A stretch of 64,000 nucleotides of DNA from Chitinophagaceae bacterium (lineage in GTDB: Bacteria; Bacteroidota; Bacteroidia; Chitinophagales; Chitinophagaceae): positions 17,661-81,660 of the forward strand of contig JAEUVO010000085.1 in assembly GCA_016786885.1 (NCBI GenBank), given 5' to 3'. Numbering within the stretch: the first letter of the stretch is position 1; each line of letters begins with the position of its first letter. Of this stretch, positions 1 to 8,492 are shown piece by piece. The notes below the pieces were generated by a model. That model did not search any database and had not been told where the DNA came from. It worked only from the letters and a program-made list of their open reading frames with translations. A program made the translations under genes and the position numbers.

Positions 1-87
1 AATGCCAAAACTGGCGATAAAAGAAAACTATTCCCTGTACTCTGAAAGTAAAACGAAGTCAACCAACCAACAGTTTAAATAAAAAGT

Positions 88-621
88 ATGGCAACCATAA
101 AGGTTCATGATAAATTTTTTGAGACTTACCTGCCGGAAGAAGTTATCCAAAAACGAATAAAAGAACTTGCTGATACGATCAGTAACGATTACAAAGGAAG
201 AAAACCTTTGTTTATTGCCATTCTGAATGGCTCATTTATGTTTGCTGCTGACTTGTTTAAACATCTTACTATTGAAGCAGAGATTTGTTTTATAAAGCTG
301 GCTTCCTATAAAGGAATGAAGTCTTCCGGAAATGTGGTTACTTCTATCGGCCTGGAAGATGATCTTTTTGGGAAAGAAGTGATAATTGTTGAAGATATTG
401 TCGATACGGGAAAAACACTTCATAACTTTCTTCCAAAACTTGAGCATCAGCAACCAAAATCAATGAAGATTGCTACTTTATTGCATAAATCAGAAGCTAT
501 TGAATATCCGCTTAATCTTGACTATGTGGGCTTTGATATTCCAAATAAGTTTGTGGTAGGTTATGGTCTTGATTATGATGGACTTGGTCGAAATTTAAAA
601 GAGATTTACCAACTGGTATGA
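88..621 (+). CDS. hpt: Hypoxanthine phosphoribosyltransferase
   Basis: Purine salvage enzyme of the cytoplasm that joins hypoxanthine (or guanine) to PRPP to give IMP (or GMP). The 177-residue length is normal for the family. The PRPP-binding loop is visible as VEDIVDTGKTL around residues 100-110, preceded by the expected hydrophobic strand, and the N-terminal FIAILNGSFMFAADL segment matches the family's first nucleotide-binding loop. It starts at a clear ATG. The stop codon is followed after 25 nt by the TTG start of the next gene, so the two may be co-transcribed. Family recognition is by motif and length only. Confidence 0.93.
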   Translation: MATIKVHDKFFETYLPEEVIQKRIKELADTISNDYKGRKPLFIAILNGSFMFAADLFKHLTIEAEICFIKLASYKGMKSSGNVVTSIGLEDDLFGKEVIIVEDIVDTGKTLHNFLPKLEHQQPKSMKIATLLHKSEAIEYPLNLDYVGFDIPNKFVVGYGLDYDGLGRNLKEIYQLV

Positions 622-646
622 ATTCAGTAAATCTCAGCCATTTTTT

Positions 647-2455
647 TTGTATTTTTTCAGCCAATGTATCCAATTGAAGGCTGCTTGTCATATATTACTC
701 TTTCTGCTCCTCAGTTCTTCTTTATTCGCCCAGCAGTATTATGTTCGTGGCGAGGTAAAGGACGAATCAGGTAATGTTTTGCAAAATGTTACAATAAAGC
801 AATTCAGAACTGGCTATATTTTTCGTAGTGGCTCGTCTGGTACTTTTGGTATTGTTGCCAATCAACAGGTTGATACATTCAGCTTTTCCCTTGAAGGTTA
901 TCGTACTGAAAGACTGGTGGTGGATGCAGAACAGTATGTAAGAATAAAACTAAAACTATTGCCTGCGTCCGTAACTAATGCCCGGAGGGATAAACTATCA
1001 TCTTTCACAAAAGATCTGGGTAAGGACGAACAAAAGAAATGGTTTGCAGGTGATGAAACTTATGCCAGCCTGCTGGAAAATCATTTTATTTCAGCAAAAC
1101 GGTTTCCCAATACCGGAATGTCGTTGAATGTTGACAGGGCTTCCTATAGTAATATCCGGAGATTTATTACACTTAACTCATTGGTTCCTCCTGATGCGGT
1201 TCGTATTGAGGAAATGCTGAATTATTTTAACCTCAATTATGAAACGCCGGTAGGTGAAGATCTCTTCCATTTAAAAACTACGCTAAGTACCTGTCCATGG
1301 AACCAGGATAACCAGTTGTATTATATTAATCTGTCTTCCCGGAAACTGAACCTTGATACACTTCCTCCAAGTCACCTGGTTTTCTTAATTGATGTATCAG
1401 GATCAATGGATATGCCAAACAGGCTCCCGCTACTTCAATCTGCATTTCGTTTGCTGGTCAATAATCTCCGGGATAAAGATTCTGTTGCTATCGTTGTTTA
1501 TGGAGGAGTTACCGGTGTGATGTTGAACACTACCAGCGGTGGTGAAAAAGAGAAAATTCTTAAGGCAATTGATGAATTGATCCCCGGTGGCTCTACTCCG
1601 GGAGAATCGGGTATTAAGCTGGCCTATAGTGTGGCTCGCAACCATTATATAAAAGGAGGGAATAACCGGGTGATATTGGCTACAGACGGAGATTTCAATG
1701 TGGGCTTGAAAACCGAAGCAGAATTGGATGAAATGATCACCGCACAAAGGGAATCGGGTGTTTATCTTACCTGTCTTGGAGTTGGAATGGGAAATTACAA
1801 AGACTCTAAGATTCATTTACTGGCAGAGAAGGGGAATGGAAATTTTGCCTACCTCGATAATTATAAAGAGGCAGAAAAGGTATTACTAAAAGAATTTACA
1901 CAGACACTCTATTCTGTAGCCGATGATGTGTATATGAATGTAGAATTTAACCCTGAGTATGTAAAAGAGTATCGGCTGGTTGGTTTCGATAATAAAGTAG
2001 GAGCACTAAGGGACTCATTATCTACTATAGAAGGAGGTGAGATAGGTTCAGGGCATTCAATGATCGCCATGTTTGAAGTAGTGCCTACTGAAATCAATAA
2101 AGGTGCTATTAAGGATAACTTTACTACCGGGAAGTTTGCTGATATTAAATTGCAATACAGGCTTCCAAATGATAAAAAGCAACAACAATTTATTCATAAC
2201 AGCCGTTTCGAGTATATCCCGTTTGCAGAAGTGGATAAATGTTATCATTTTTCAGCATCGGTTGCTATGTTTGGTTCTTTGTTGCGCAACTCGCCGTTTG
2301 TAAAAGATATTAGCTGGAATGAAGTGATAACTATGGCCCAGGTATCTTCAGGTAGTAATGATTTACTACAAAAAGAATTTATAACTCTTTTGCAACATGC
2401 AAAGACACTATATTCAAAAATTAAGAAGAAAAAAGGAAGCGGTACAAACTGGTAA
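647..2455 (+). CDS. Secreted von Willebrand factor A domain protein (YfbK-like)
   Basis: Envelope protein of unknown partner. Residues 1-28 are a signal peptide ending at FAQ. Residues 30-100 form a carboxypeptidase-regulatory-like beta domain. A VWA domain follows from about 243 to 420 with a complete metal-binding (MIDAS) motif DVSGS at 249-253. The rest matches the C-terminal domain (DUF3520 type) found in YfbK-like proteins. No ATG can serve as start: the signal peptide is preserved only with TTG at 647, or TTG at 674. An ATG at 618 overlaps the hpt stop but lies in another frame, separated by a run of eight T. The gene ends one base before the convergent dnaJ stop. Function is not known; VWA domains usually bind proteins through a metal ion. 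Confidence 0.85.
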   Translation: MYFFSQCIQLKAACHILLFLLLSSSLFAQQYYVRGEVKDESGNVLQNVTIKQFRTGYIFRSGSSGTFGIVANQQVDTFSFSLEGYRTERLVVDAEQYVRIKLKLLPASVTNARRDKLSSFTKDLGKDEQKKWFAGDETYASLLENHFISAKRFPNTGMSLNVDRASYSNIRRFITLNSLVPPDAVRIEEMLNYFNLNYETPVGEDLFHLKTTLSTCPWNQDNQLYYINLSSRKLNLDTLPPSHLVFLIDVSGSMDMPNRLPLLQSAFRLLVNNLRDKDSVAIVVYGGVTGVMLNTTSGGEKEKILKAIDELIPGGSTPGESGIKLAYSVARNHYIKGGNNRVILATDGDFNVGLKTEAELDEMITAQRESGVYLTCLGVGMGNYKDSKIHLLAEKGNGNFAYLDNYKEAEKVLLKEFTQTLYSVADDVYMNVEFNPEYVKEYRLVGFDNKVGALRDSLSTIEGGEIGSGHSMIAMFEVVPTEINKGAIKDNFTTGKFADIKLQYRLPNDKKQQQFIHNSRFEYIPFAEVDKCYHFSASVAMFGSLLRNSPFVKDISWNEVITMAQVSSGSNDLLQKEFITLLQHAKTLYSKIKKKKGSGTNW

Positions 2456-3625
2456 TTAAGAAAACATTTCTCTTATTTTATCAAAGAAGTTTTTTTCATT
2501 TTTATCAGGGTGTGGTTTGAAATTTGGAGAGTGACTCAACTTCTCCAAAATTGCCTTCTCCTCAGAGCTAAGATGTTGAGGAGTCCATATGCTTACCTGT
2601 ATAAGCTGATCCCCTTTTTCATAAGAATTTACAGCAGGAAATCCTTTGCCTTTCAGCCGGAATATTTTTCCGCTCTGTGTACCTGCAGGCACTTTTATTT
2701 TGGCTCTTCCATCAATTGTAGGCACTTCTACCTGGGTGCCAAATACGGCATCAGTAAATGAAAGATGCAGTTCGTAAGCAACATTTAATCCTTCCCGGTG
2801 CAGTTCTTTATGTGGCTCTTCTTCTATCAGGATAATCAGATCACCTGCCATACCACCTCTTTCTCCGGCATTCCCTTTGCCGCTTACATTCATCTGCATT
2901 CCTTCCTGCACACCTGCTGGAATATCTATGCTAACTGTTTCTTCACCATATACTCTTCCTTCACCTTTGCAGTTAGTACATTTAGCAGTTATAGTGCTTC
3001 CTTCTCCATTGCAGGTGGGGCATGTTGTTACAGTTTGCATCTGGCCAAGAAAAGTATTTTGTACTCGTCTCACTTGACCGCTACCACCACAAGTTCCACA
3101 TGTCTGTACACTTCCTTTATCCTTGGCCCCGCTACCGCTGCAGGTGGAACAAACAACATGCTTCTTTACTTTAATATTTTTAGTAACACCTTTTGCGATC
3201 TCCTCGTATGTCAACTTCAATTTTACCCGAAGGTTACTTCCTCTCACGCCTCTGCTTCTTTGTCCACCGCGGCCACCTCTTTGCCCTCCGCCGCCAAAAA
3301 AACTTCCAAACAGGTCATCGCCGAAAATGTCACCAAACTGGCTGAAGATATCATCCATGTTCATTCCAGCACCACCACCAAATCCTCCACGGCCATTGCC
3401 ACTTACTCCTGCATGACCATACCTGTCATACTGAGCTTTTTTATCTGCATCACTCAATACTTCGTAAGCTTCTGCGGCTTCTTTGAATTTTTCTTCCGCT
3501 GCTTTATCCCCTGGATTTCTATCCGGATGGTATTGCATAGCTACTTTGCGGTATGCTTTTTTAATTTCATCCGGGGATGCTGTTTTACCAACTCCTAATA
3601 TTTCGTAAAAATCTCTTTTTGACAT
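2456..3625 (-). CDS. dnaJ: Molecular chaperone DnaJ
   Basis: Co-chaperone that delivers unfolded clients to DnaK and stimulates its ATPase. All class I parts are present in 389 residues: a J domain with the HPD motif near residue 34, a Gly/Phe-rich linker (about 76-130), four CxxCxGxG zinc-binding repeats (about 157-222, the cysteines all intact), and the two C-terminal beta domains. grpE lies directly upstream on the same strand, 70 nt away, so the pair probably forms a heat-shock operon. dnaK is not in the window. Confidence 0.97.
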   Translation of the reverse strand: MSKRDFYEILGVGKTASPDEIKKAYRKVAMQYHPDRNPGDKAAEEKFKEAAEAYEVLSDADKKAQYDRYGHAGVSGNGRGGFGGGAGMNMDDIFSQFGDIFGDDLFGSFFGGGGQRGGRGGQRSRGVRGSNLRVKLKLTYEEIAKGVTKNIKVKKHVVCSTCSGSGAKDKGSVQTCGTCGGSGQVRRVQNTFLGQMQTVTTCPTCNGEGSTITAKCTNCKGEGRVYGEETVSIDIPAGVQEGMQMNVSGKGNAGERGGMAGDLIILIEEEPHKELHREGLNVAYELHLSFTDAVFGTQVEVPTIDGRAKIKVPAGTQSGKIFRLKGKGFPAVNSYEKGDQLIQVSIWTPQHLSSEEKAILEKLSHSPNFKPHPDKNEKNFFDKIREMFS

Positions 3626-3652
3626 ACTGGTTTGAAAATTTGAAAACAGCTC

Positions 3653-3672
3653 AATGACTCAGCAGAGTCATT
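3653..3672 (-). other. Perfect hairpin between grpE and dnaJ
   Basis: An 8-bp perfect inverted repeat (AATGACTC / GAGTCATT) with a 4-nt loop lies in the 70-nt spacer between the grpE stop and the dnaJ start. No T tract follows it on the coding strand, so it does not look like a terminator. It could be a processing or mRNA-stabilising structure; that role is inference. Confidence 0.4.
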
Positions 3673-3695
3673 ACGTAATTTTCACAGTGAGTAAT

Positions 3696-4268
3696 TTATT
3701 TCCCTACCACCACTTTTGCGTGACGGATGATCTTATCCTTCAGGTAATATCCTTTCACTACTTCATCCACTACTTTCCCTTTCATAGCTTCTGTAGCAGC
3801 AGGTATCTCTGTTATTGCTTCATGAAGATCAGGATTAAATTCCTGTTCTACTGTTTCCATCGCTTTTACTCCTTTTGCCTGCAGGGTGTTACGAAGTTTA
3901 TTAAATACCAGCATTACACCTTCTTTAATGATTGCCGGATCATTTGATGTTTCCAGTTGTTTTTGTGACCGGTCACAATCGTCCAGCACCTCCAGTAAGT
4001 CGGTTATCACATCTTTGCCGGCTGTTTGTATAAGCTCTACTCTTTCTTTTGCACTGCGGCGTTTGAAGTTTTCAAACTCAGCTACTTTCCGCAGGTATTT
4101 ATCTTTTGACTCTTCCAGTTCTGCTTTAAGCTTTTCCAGTTCAGTTTCCTCTGCCACCGGCTCATTAAGGTGGCTGGTACCACTCATACTTTCATCAGTA
4201 TTGATATCCATACCAGCACTGTTTTCCGGGAGAATGGTTTCCTGCTCCTTCGTGTCTTTTTCTGTCAT
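3696..4268 (-). CDS. grpE: Nucleotide exchange factor GrpE
   Basis: Releases ADP from DnaK. An acidic, low-complexity N-terminus (residues 1-45) is followed by a long coiled coil and the compact beta domain ending in GYYLKDKIIRHAKVVVGK, the typical GrpE tail. I place the start at the ATG of MTEKDTKEQ (4268), giving 190 residues. An upstream extension in the same frame is not GrpE-like, and the promoter candidate at 4287-4316 lies inside it. First gene of the grpE-dnaJ pair. Confidence 0.95.
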   Translation of the reverse strand: MTEKDTKEQETILPENSAGMDINTDESMSGTSHLNEPVAEETELEKLKAELEESKDKYLRKVAEFENFKRRSAKERVELIQTAGKDVITDLLEVLDDCDRSQKQLETSNDPAIIKEGVMLVFNKLRNTLQAKGVKAMETVEQEFNPDLHEAITEIPAATEAMKGKVVDEVVKGYYLKDKIIRHAKVVVGK

Positions 4269-4286
4269 TTTTGTACAAATTGTTTG

Positions 4287-4316
4287 CAAAGGTAAGGTTG
4301 TCAAGAATACTGCCAA
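4287..4316 (-). promoter_or_regulatory. Candidate promoter of grpE-dnaJ
   Basis: On the minus strand, TACCTTTG (4294-4287) matches the Bacteroidota -7 consensus TAnnTTTG exactly. A TTGG (4316-4313) sits 18 nt upstream as a slightly close -33 element. The distance to the grpE ATG is about 18 nt. Sequence match only. Confidence 0.45.
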
Positions 4317-4454
4317 CCGTGGATTTGGGACAAAATGACCTGTATGAGCAAATCAGTAAGTCTGAAAGTCAGCAGGTTTTGAGGGAAGGGATAATACCGG
4401 CCATAAGCAATAGCACAAGCCTCTTTTCTGTCTTTCTTCTATCTTCGCCGCTTT

Positions 4455-5627
4455 ATGAGTAAAGTTTACCTGAAAAGAAAGATTTCACCCCGGGTTGTTA
4501 ATGGCCATCCCTGGATATTCAATAACGAGGTTGAAAAAACAGAAGGCGATCCGGTTGGTGGAGAAGTGGTTGAAGTGTTCACTCACGATAAAAAATTTGT
4601 TGGCAAAGGATATATTAACCCGAAATCACAGATCCTGGTAAGGCTGCTTACACGGAGTAAGGCAGAAGAAATAAATGAACAATACTTCTTTGACCAGATC
4701 AGGAAATGCTGGGAGTATCGGAAAAAAATCGGGTACACTGAAAATTGCCGGTTAGTTTTTGGAGAAGCTGATTCATTACCACAATTGATCATTGATAAAT
4801 TCAATGACTATTTTGTTATTCAAACTTTGGCATTAGGAATTGATGTCTGGAAGCCAGCGATAGTAAAGGCATTAGAAGCCCTGTTTCAGCCCAAAGGGAT
4901 TTATGAAAGAAACGATGTGCCTGTAAGAGAATTAGAAGGATTACCCCAACAAAAAGGTTTTTTATCGGCTCCTTTTGATACACAGATCATCATCAATGAG
5001 AATGGCCTGAAATTTTATGTTGACATAGAAAACGGGCAGAAAACCGGTTACTTTCTTGATCAACAGGATAACAGGCGGGCTATTCAGCATATTGTGAGAG
5101 AAGCCGATGTGTTGGGAGCTTTTACTTATACGGGAACATTTGAAATTCATGCAGCACATTATGGGGCTAAATCTGTATTAGGCCTTGATATTTCGGCGAA
5201 CGCCGTAGCGCAGGCAAACAGGAACGCTGAACTCAACAGGCTTGATAGTATATGCAGATTTGAAACAGCCAATGCATTTGATGTCTTGAAACAATGGGGA
5301 AAAGAAGGGAGACAATATGATGTGGTAATGTTAGATCCGCCGGCATTTACAAAAAGCCGGGAAACAATTCAGAAAGCAATTACCGGGTATAAGGAAATAA
5401 ATCTTCGGGGTATGAAACTTGTTAAACCAGGAGGCTTTTTAGTGACATCTTCCTGTACCAACCTTGTTAACCCGGATTTATTTTTACAAATAATTGATAT
5501 GGCTGCAAAAGATGCCCGCAGAAGAATCAGGCAGGTTACTTTTCAGGCGCAGGCCTCAGATCATCCGATTATTTGGGGTATGGATAACACACAATACCTT
5601 AAATTCCTGATAGTTCAGGTTCAATAA
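4455..5627 (+). CDS. Class I SAM-dependent rRNA methyltransferase (RlmI family)
   Basis: Predicted cytoplasmic 23S rRNA cytosine-C5 methyltransferase. In order it has an N-terminal PUA RNA-binding domain (about 1-80), a middle linker domain, and a Rossmann methyltransferase domain. Visible motifs are the SAM-binding AFTYTG region near residue 220 and the catalytic-type VVMLDPPAFTKS near residue 293. A downstream SSCT motif provides the expected cysteine. The 390-residue length is usual. The ATG at 4455 directly precedes the PUA domain. It is divergent from grpE and its end is 18 nt from the convergent T9SS gene. Confidence 0.88.
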   Translation: MSKVYLKRKISPRVVNGHPWIFNNEVEKTEGDPVGGEVVEVFTHDKKFVGKGYINPKSQILVRLLTRSKAEEINEQYFFDQIRKCWEYRKKIGYTENCRLVFGEADSLPQLIIDKFNDYFVIQTLALGIDVWKPAIVKALEALFQPKGIYERNDVPVRELEGLPQQKGFLSAPFDTQIIINENGLKFYVDIENGQKTGYFLDQQDNRRAIQHIVREADVLGAFTYTGTFEIHAAHYGAKSVLGLDISANAVAQANRNAELNRLDSICRFETANAFDVLKQWGKEGRQYDVVMLDPPAFTKSRETIQKAITGYKEINLRGMKLVKPGGFLVTSSCTNLVNPDLFLQIIDMAAKDARRRIRQVTFQAQASDHPIIWGMDNTQYLKFLIVQVQ

Positions 5628-5645
5628 CTATAACTGCTGAAATAA

Positions 5646-5990
5646 CTAGCGGGAAACCTGGAATTTTCCGGATTCAATGATTTTTCCTGATATATCTACA
5701 AGGTGGTAGATATAAATGCCGCGGGTATAATCATTCAGGTTGAGGGTAAACTTGTCAGGGATATTTTGAGTTTCATACATTTTCTTACCTAATACACCAT
5801 TATAGATCTGAACAGTGAGCCCTTTTTTGTAATTGGCCTGTAAATCAAAGATAATATAAGATGTAGCCGGATTTGGATACAACTTAACAATCCTGTCTGC
5901 ATCACCTCCCGGGTTCGGTCTGGAAGACTGACCCTGAGAAGAGATGGTAATCAAGAGAATAAATGATAGTATGGGTAGAATTCGTCTCAA
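5646..5990 (-). CDS. Small T9SS-sorted secreted protein
   Basis: A 114-residue protein made of a signal peptide (about residues 1-20) and little more than a type A T9SS sorting domain. The latter shows the typical LYPNPATSYIIFDL strand, a VQIYNG segment and a GIYIYHLVD segment. It may be the remaining tail of a larger cargo protein or a genuine mini-cargo. The only usable start is TTG at 5990; no in-frame ATG exists upstream before the stop or inside the signal peptide. A perfect TAAATTTG (5996-6003 on the minus strand) lies 5 nt upstream of the TTG. Confidence 0.7.
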   Translation of the reverse strand: MRRILPILSFILLITISSQGQSSRPNPGGDADRIVKLYPNPATSYIIFDLQANYKKGLTVQIYNGVLGKKMYETQNIPDKFTLNLNDYTRGIYIYHLVDISGKIIESGKFQVSR

Positions 5991-6122
5991 CGAAACAAAT
6001 TTACTTTTATTATTCGAAAAGTAGGCCTAAATTTTTAAACGTACAACGTAAAACTACGATTGAAATTTACGACCTCTAAATCAATAAGTTAGAGATCCTA
6101 AAGCAAAATTATTAACTAAACC

Positions 6123-6593
6123 TTAGTTAAGGCTCTTAAGTGCAGCATTGATTTTCTCAAAATCAGGAACATCACCTGCGCTTTCTAATACCTCAGCATA
6201 TTGAATGATGCCTGATTTATCGATGATAAAAGCTGATCTTTTCGAAACACCTTTCATGTTTAATATCCAGTCCTTATAAAGGCAGTTATATGCTTCTGAT
6301 ACTTCTTTATTAAAATCGCTAAGCAGCGAAAAATTAAATTGTTGTTCATCTTTGAATTTAGCCAATGTAAAAACTGAATCGACAGAAATACCAAAGACTT
6401 TGGCGTTTGTATTATTATATACGGCAATATTATCCCGTACAGAACACAACTCTTTGGTGCAAACACCTGTAAAGGCCTGCGGGAAAAATAATAATAGCAC
6501 ATTGTTTTCTCTTTGCTCAGAAAGTGTAACCTTTTTCTTATCGCTATCGTGTAATGTAAAATCCGGGGCTATCTGGCCAACTTCAATACTCAT
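6123..6593 (-). CDS. Peroxiredoxin (AhpC/TSA, PrxQ/AhpE-like)
   Basis: Thiol peroxidase reducing H2O2 and organic peroxides in the cytoplasm; no signal peptide. The peroxidatic cysteine is C45 in the motif TGVC, after FFPQAF. A second cysteine lies at C50, giving the C-x4-C spacing of PrxQ-type enzymes, although the rest resembles the AhpE/redoxin branch. At 156 residues the length is normal. The start is an ATG, and the gene is divergent from the aquaporin gene. The choice between one-cysteine and two-cysteine mechanism cannot be settled by reading. Confidence 0.88.
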   Translation of the reverse strand: MSIEVGQIAPDFTLHDSDKKKVTLSEQRENNVLLLFFPQAFTGVCTKELCSVRDNIAVYNNTNAKVFGISVDSVFTLAKFKDEQQFNFSLLSDFNKEVSEAYNCLYKDWILNMKGVSKRSAFIIDKSGIIQYAEVLESAGDVPDFEKINAALKSLN

Positions 6594-6709
6594 GGTTTTG
6601 TAGTTAAATAAAAATAATAATGTTATATTCGGTTACCCTCAAAGAAACAAGCAACTGCCGAAATAGTTGTTGCCAAAATTCTCTTTTTTTCACCTAAAAC
6701 TATTTGTTT

Positions 6710-7411
6710 ATGAAAAAGCTTTTAGCAGAATTGATCGGGACATTTTCCCTGGTTCTTTTTGGTTGTGGTGCGGCCGTTATATCAGGTATATCCGTAACCG
6801 GGCCATCAGGAATTGGCTTACTTGGAATTTCATTTGCTTTTGGTCTTGCGGTTGTGGTTATGGCTTATGCGATTGGCGGTATCAGTGGTTGCCATATAAA
6901 TCCTGCCATTACTATTTCAATGATGGTAGCAGGAAAAATAAAAGCAGGTGAGGCAGTTCAGTATATTATCGTGCAACTGATCGGTGCTGTTTTGGGTGCA
7001 GGAGTATTATACCTGATTCAGAAAGGATCTCCCGGATTTATAATGGGTGAATGGGCACTTGGCTCAAATGGATGGGGTGAAGGATATCTTGGTGGTTATA
7101 ATATGACCTCCGCTTTTATAACTGAAGCAGTACTAACTTTTCTTTTTCTGTTTGTTATTTTCGGAACCACATCAAAATGGGGTAATGGGACCATGGCAGG
7201 TCTTGCCATTGGATTGACCCTTGTGCTGATCCACCTCGTGGCTATTCCTATTACAGGTACATCAGTAAACCCTGCCCGTAGTTTTGGCCCGGCAGTTTTT
7301 GCGCAAGGCAAGGCGTTAACCCAATTATGGCTTTTTATAGCGGCACCCATTGTTGGTGGTATCGCCGCTGCATTAGTTTGGAAAGGATTGTTTGAAACAA
7401 AGGAGGAGTAA
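6710..7411 (+). CDS. Aquaporin (MIP family)
   Basis: Inner-membrane water channel. Both half-helix NPA motifs are intact: HINPAIT in the first half and VNPARSFGP in the second. Six hydrophobic helices are apparent over 233 residues. The arginine after the second NPA, with Thr two residues before it in TSVNPAR, is consistent with a narrow AqpZ-like water filter rather than a glycerol channel (inference). I take the ATG at 6710 (MKKLLAELIG) rather than the TTG two codons upstream. No clear terminator follows; only a weak GAGAG/CTCTC pair before a T run at about 7465. Confidence 0.92.
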   Translation: MKKLLAELIGTFSLVLFGCGAAVISGISVTGPSGIGLLGISFAFGLAVVVMAYAIGGISGCHINPAITISMMVAGKIKAGEAVQYIIVQLIGAVLGAGVLYLIQKGSPGFIMGEWALGSNGWGEGYLGGYNMTSAFITEAVLTFLFLFVIFGTTSKWGNGTMAGLAIGLTLVLIHLVAIPITGTSVNPARSFGPAVFAQGKALTQLWLFIAAPIVGGIAAALVWKGLFETKEE

Positions 7412-7476
7412 CTAAGTATAAAAAGTGAAGTCTGAGAGAATAAACTTTTAGATTACTCTCCCGGTTTTTTTCCATT

Positions 7477-8490
7477 TCAAAATTTTGGGCAAAGTAAGTA
7501 GCCTTCATTCCTCTTTAAGAAGCCAACATAAGAAACAGATAGTTCAAAACCACCACGGCCATAGCTTGAAGGTTTCAGTTTTGAAATATTTACATCATAG
7601 CTCAGCGCTACGGAGAAGGGAGTATAGTCAATTTTGATCACAGGAATCAATGCATCATTCCAGCGAAGAAAACTACCGGCATGCAAGGTGTAAGCAGGGT
7701 TATCAGGGTCTTCGCCAAGTTTTAAACCATACATGATGCCAGCCATTGTTTCAGCAAAGCCGCCTTGCCTTGAATGGTCCGCTTGTACTGTGAGGTAAGC
7801 ATAATCAGAAACACCAAGTTTAAGACCGCCTGAGAAAACCCATTTGGGATGAAGTTCTATTGTAGCATTTCTGTAAAATGAATTGTTGGGCCTGTTGAAG
7901 TGATGGTACGCAGCACCGATGTAAAAAGTATTATCCGGGTTGAAATTTAAATTTGAATTGTAACTCATCCCTACACTACCATCAAGATAACTGTATTGTG
8001 AGTTAGCCAGAGTTTCTCCCAGGCCACCATTGTCATACTGGCTGTTAGTGGTCATTTTTGAAGGATCAAATCGACGTTGGACCAACCCTCCCATGAAGCC
8101 TAAAGAGAGATAACGATTGTTTTGCGTACTTAAGGATTTATGATAATTCAATGCTGGCAGTACATGGGTTGATGTCCATCCGATAGTCCCGGCCCTGTCA
8201 TACAAGACTTGCATGCCCACTGTAACGAAGTCGTTGACTTTACCTATCGGTAATTTGTATTCAGCATTCATAGATCCGGTTCTGTAAGCGTTTGTCACAC
8301 TATTCCACTGGTCTCTGTAAACAGCCTGCACCCGCACATCACCAGTAAATATTCCCGCCAGTGAAGGATTTCTCCAAAGAGGCGCTTCTGAAAATTGAGA
8401 GAAATGAATATCCTGTGCCTGCACAGCCCACTGTGATAAGCTTATGGCAAGGAGTACACCCATTTTTTTTATAGTCACTCTCAATTTCAT
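7477..8490 (-). CDS. PorP/SprF family T9SS outer-membrane protein
   Basis: A 337-residue beta-barrel of the PorP/SprF family, with an N-terminal signal peptide and the family opening QDIHFSQFSEAPLWRNPSLAG. Members help secrete or anchor T9SS cargo, often the type B (gliding-motility C-terminal) protein encoded beside them. Here the start lies 2 nt after the stop of the giant PKD protein, so the two are translationally close and very probably one operon. The inferred role is surface anchoring of that partner. Confidence 0.92.
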   Translation of the reverse strand: MKLRVTIKKMGVLLAISLSQWAVQAQDIHFSQFSEAPLWRNPSLAGIFTGDVRVQAVYRDQWNSVTNAYRTGSMNAEYKLPIGKVNDFVTVGMQVLYDRAGTIGWTSTHVLPALNYHKSLSTQNNRYLSLGFMGGLVQRRFDPSKMTTNSQYDNGGLGETLANSQYSYLDGSVGMSYNSNLNFNPDNTFYIGAAYHHFNRPNNSFYRNATIELHPKWVFSGGLKLGVSDYAYLTVQADHSRQGGFAETMAGIMYGLKLGEDPDNPAYTLHAGSFLRWNDALIPVIKIDYTPFSVALSYDVNISKLKPSSYGRGGFELSVSYVGFLKRNEGYLLCPKF

Positions 8491-8492
8491 AA

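Noticed and set aside
2798..3598. Long open frame opposite dnaJ
   Set aside because: It lies fully antisense to dnaJ, whose protein is unmistakable, and its translation is low in complexity and rich in Ser, Phe and Cys without a recognisable pattern.
7430..7475. Possible terminator after the aquaporin gene
   Set aside because: Only GAGAG/CTCTC can pair across a long loop before the T run, too weak to call.
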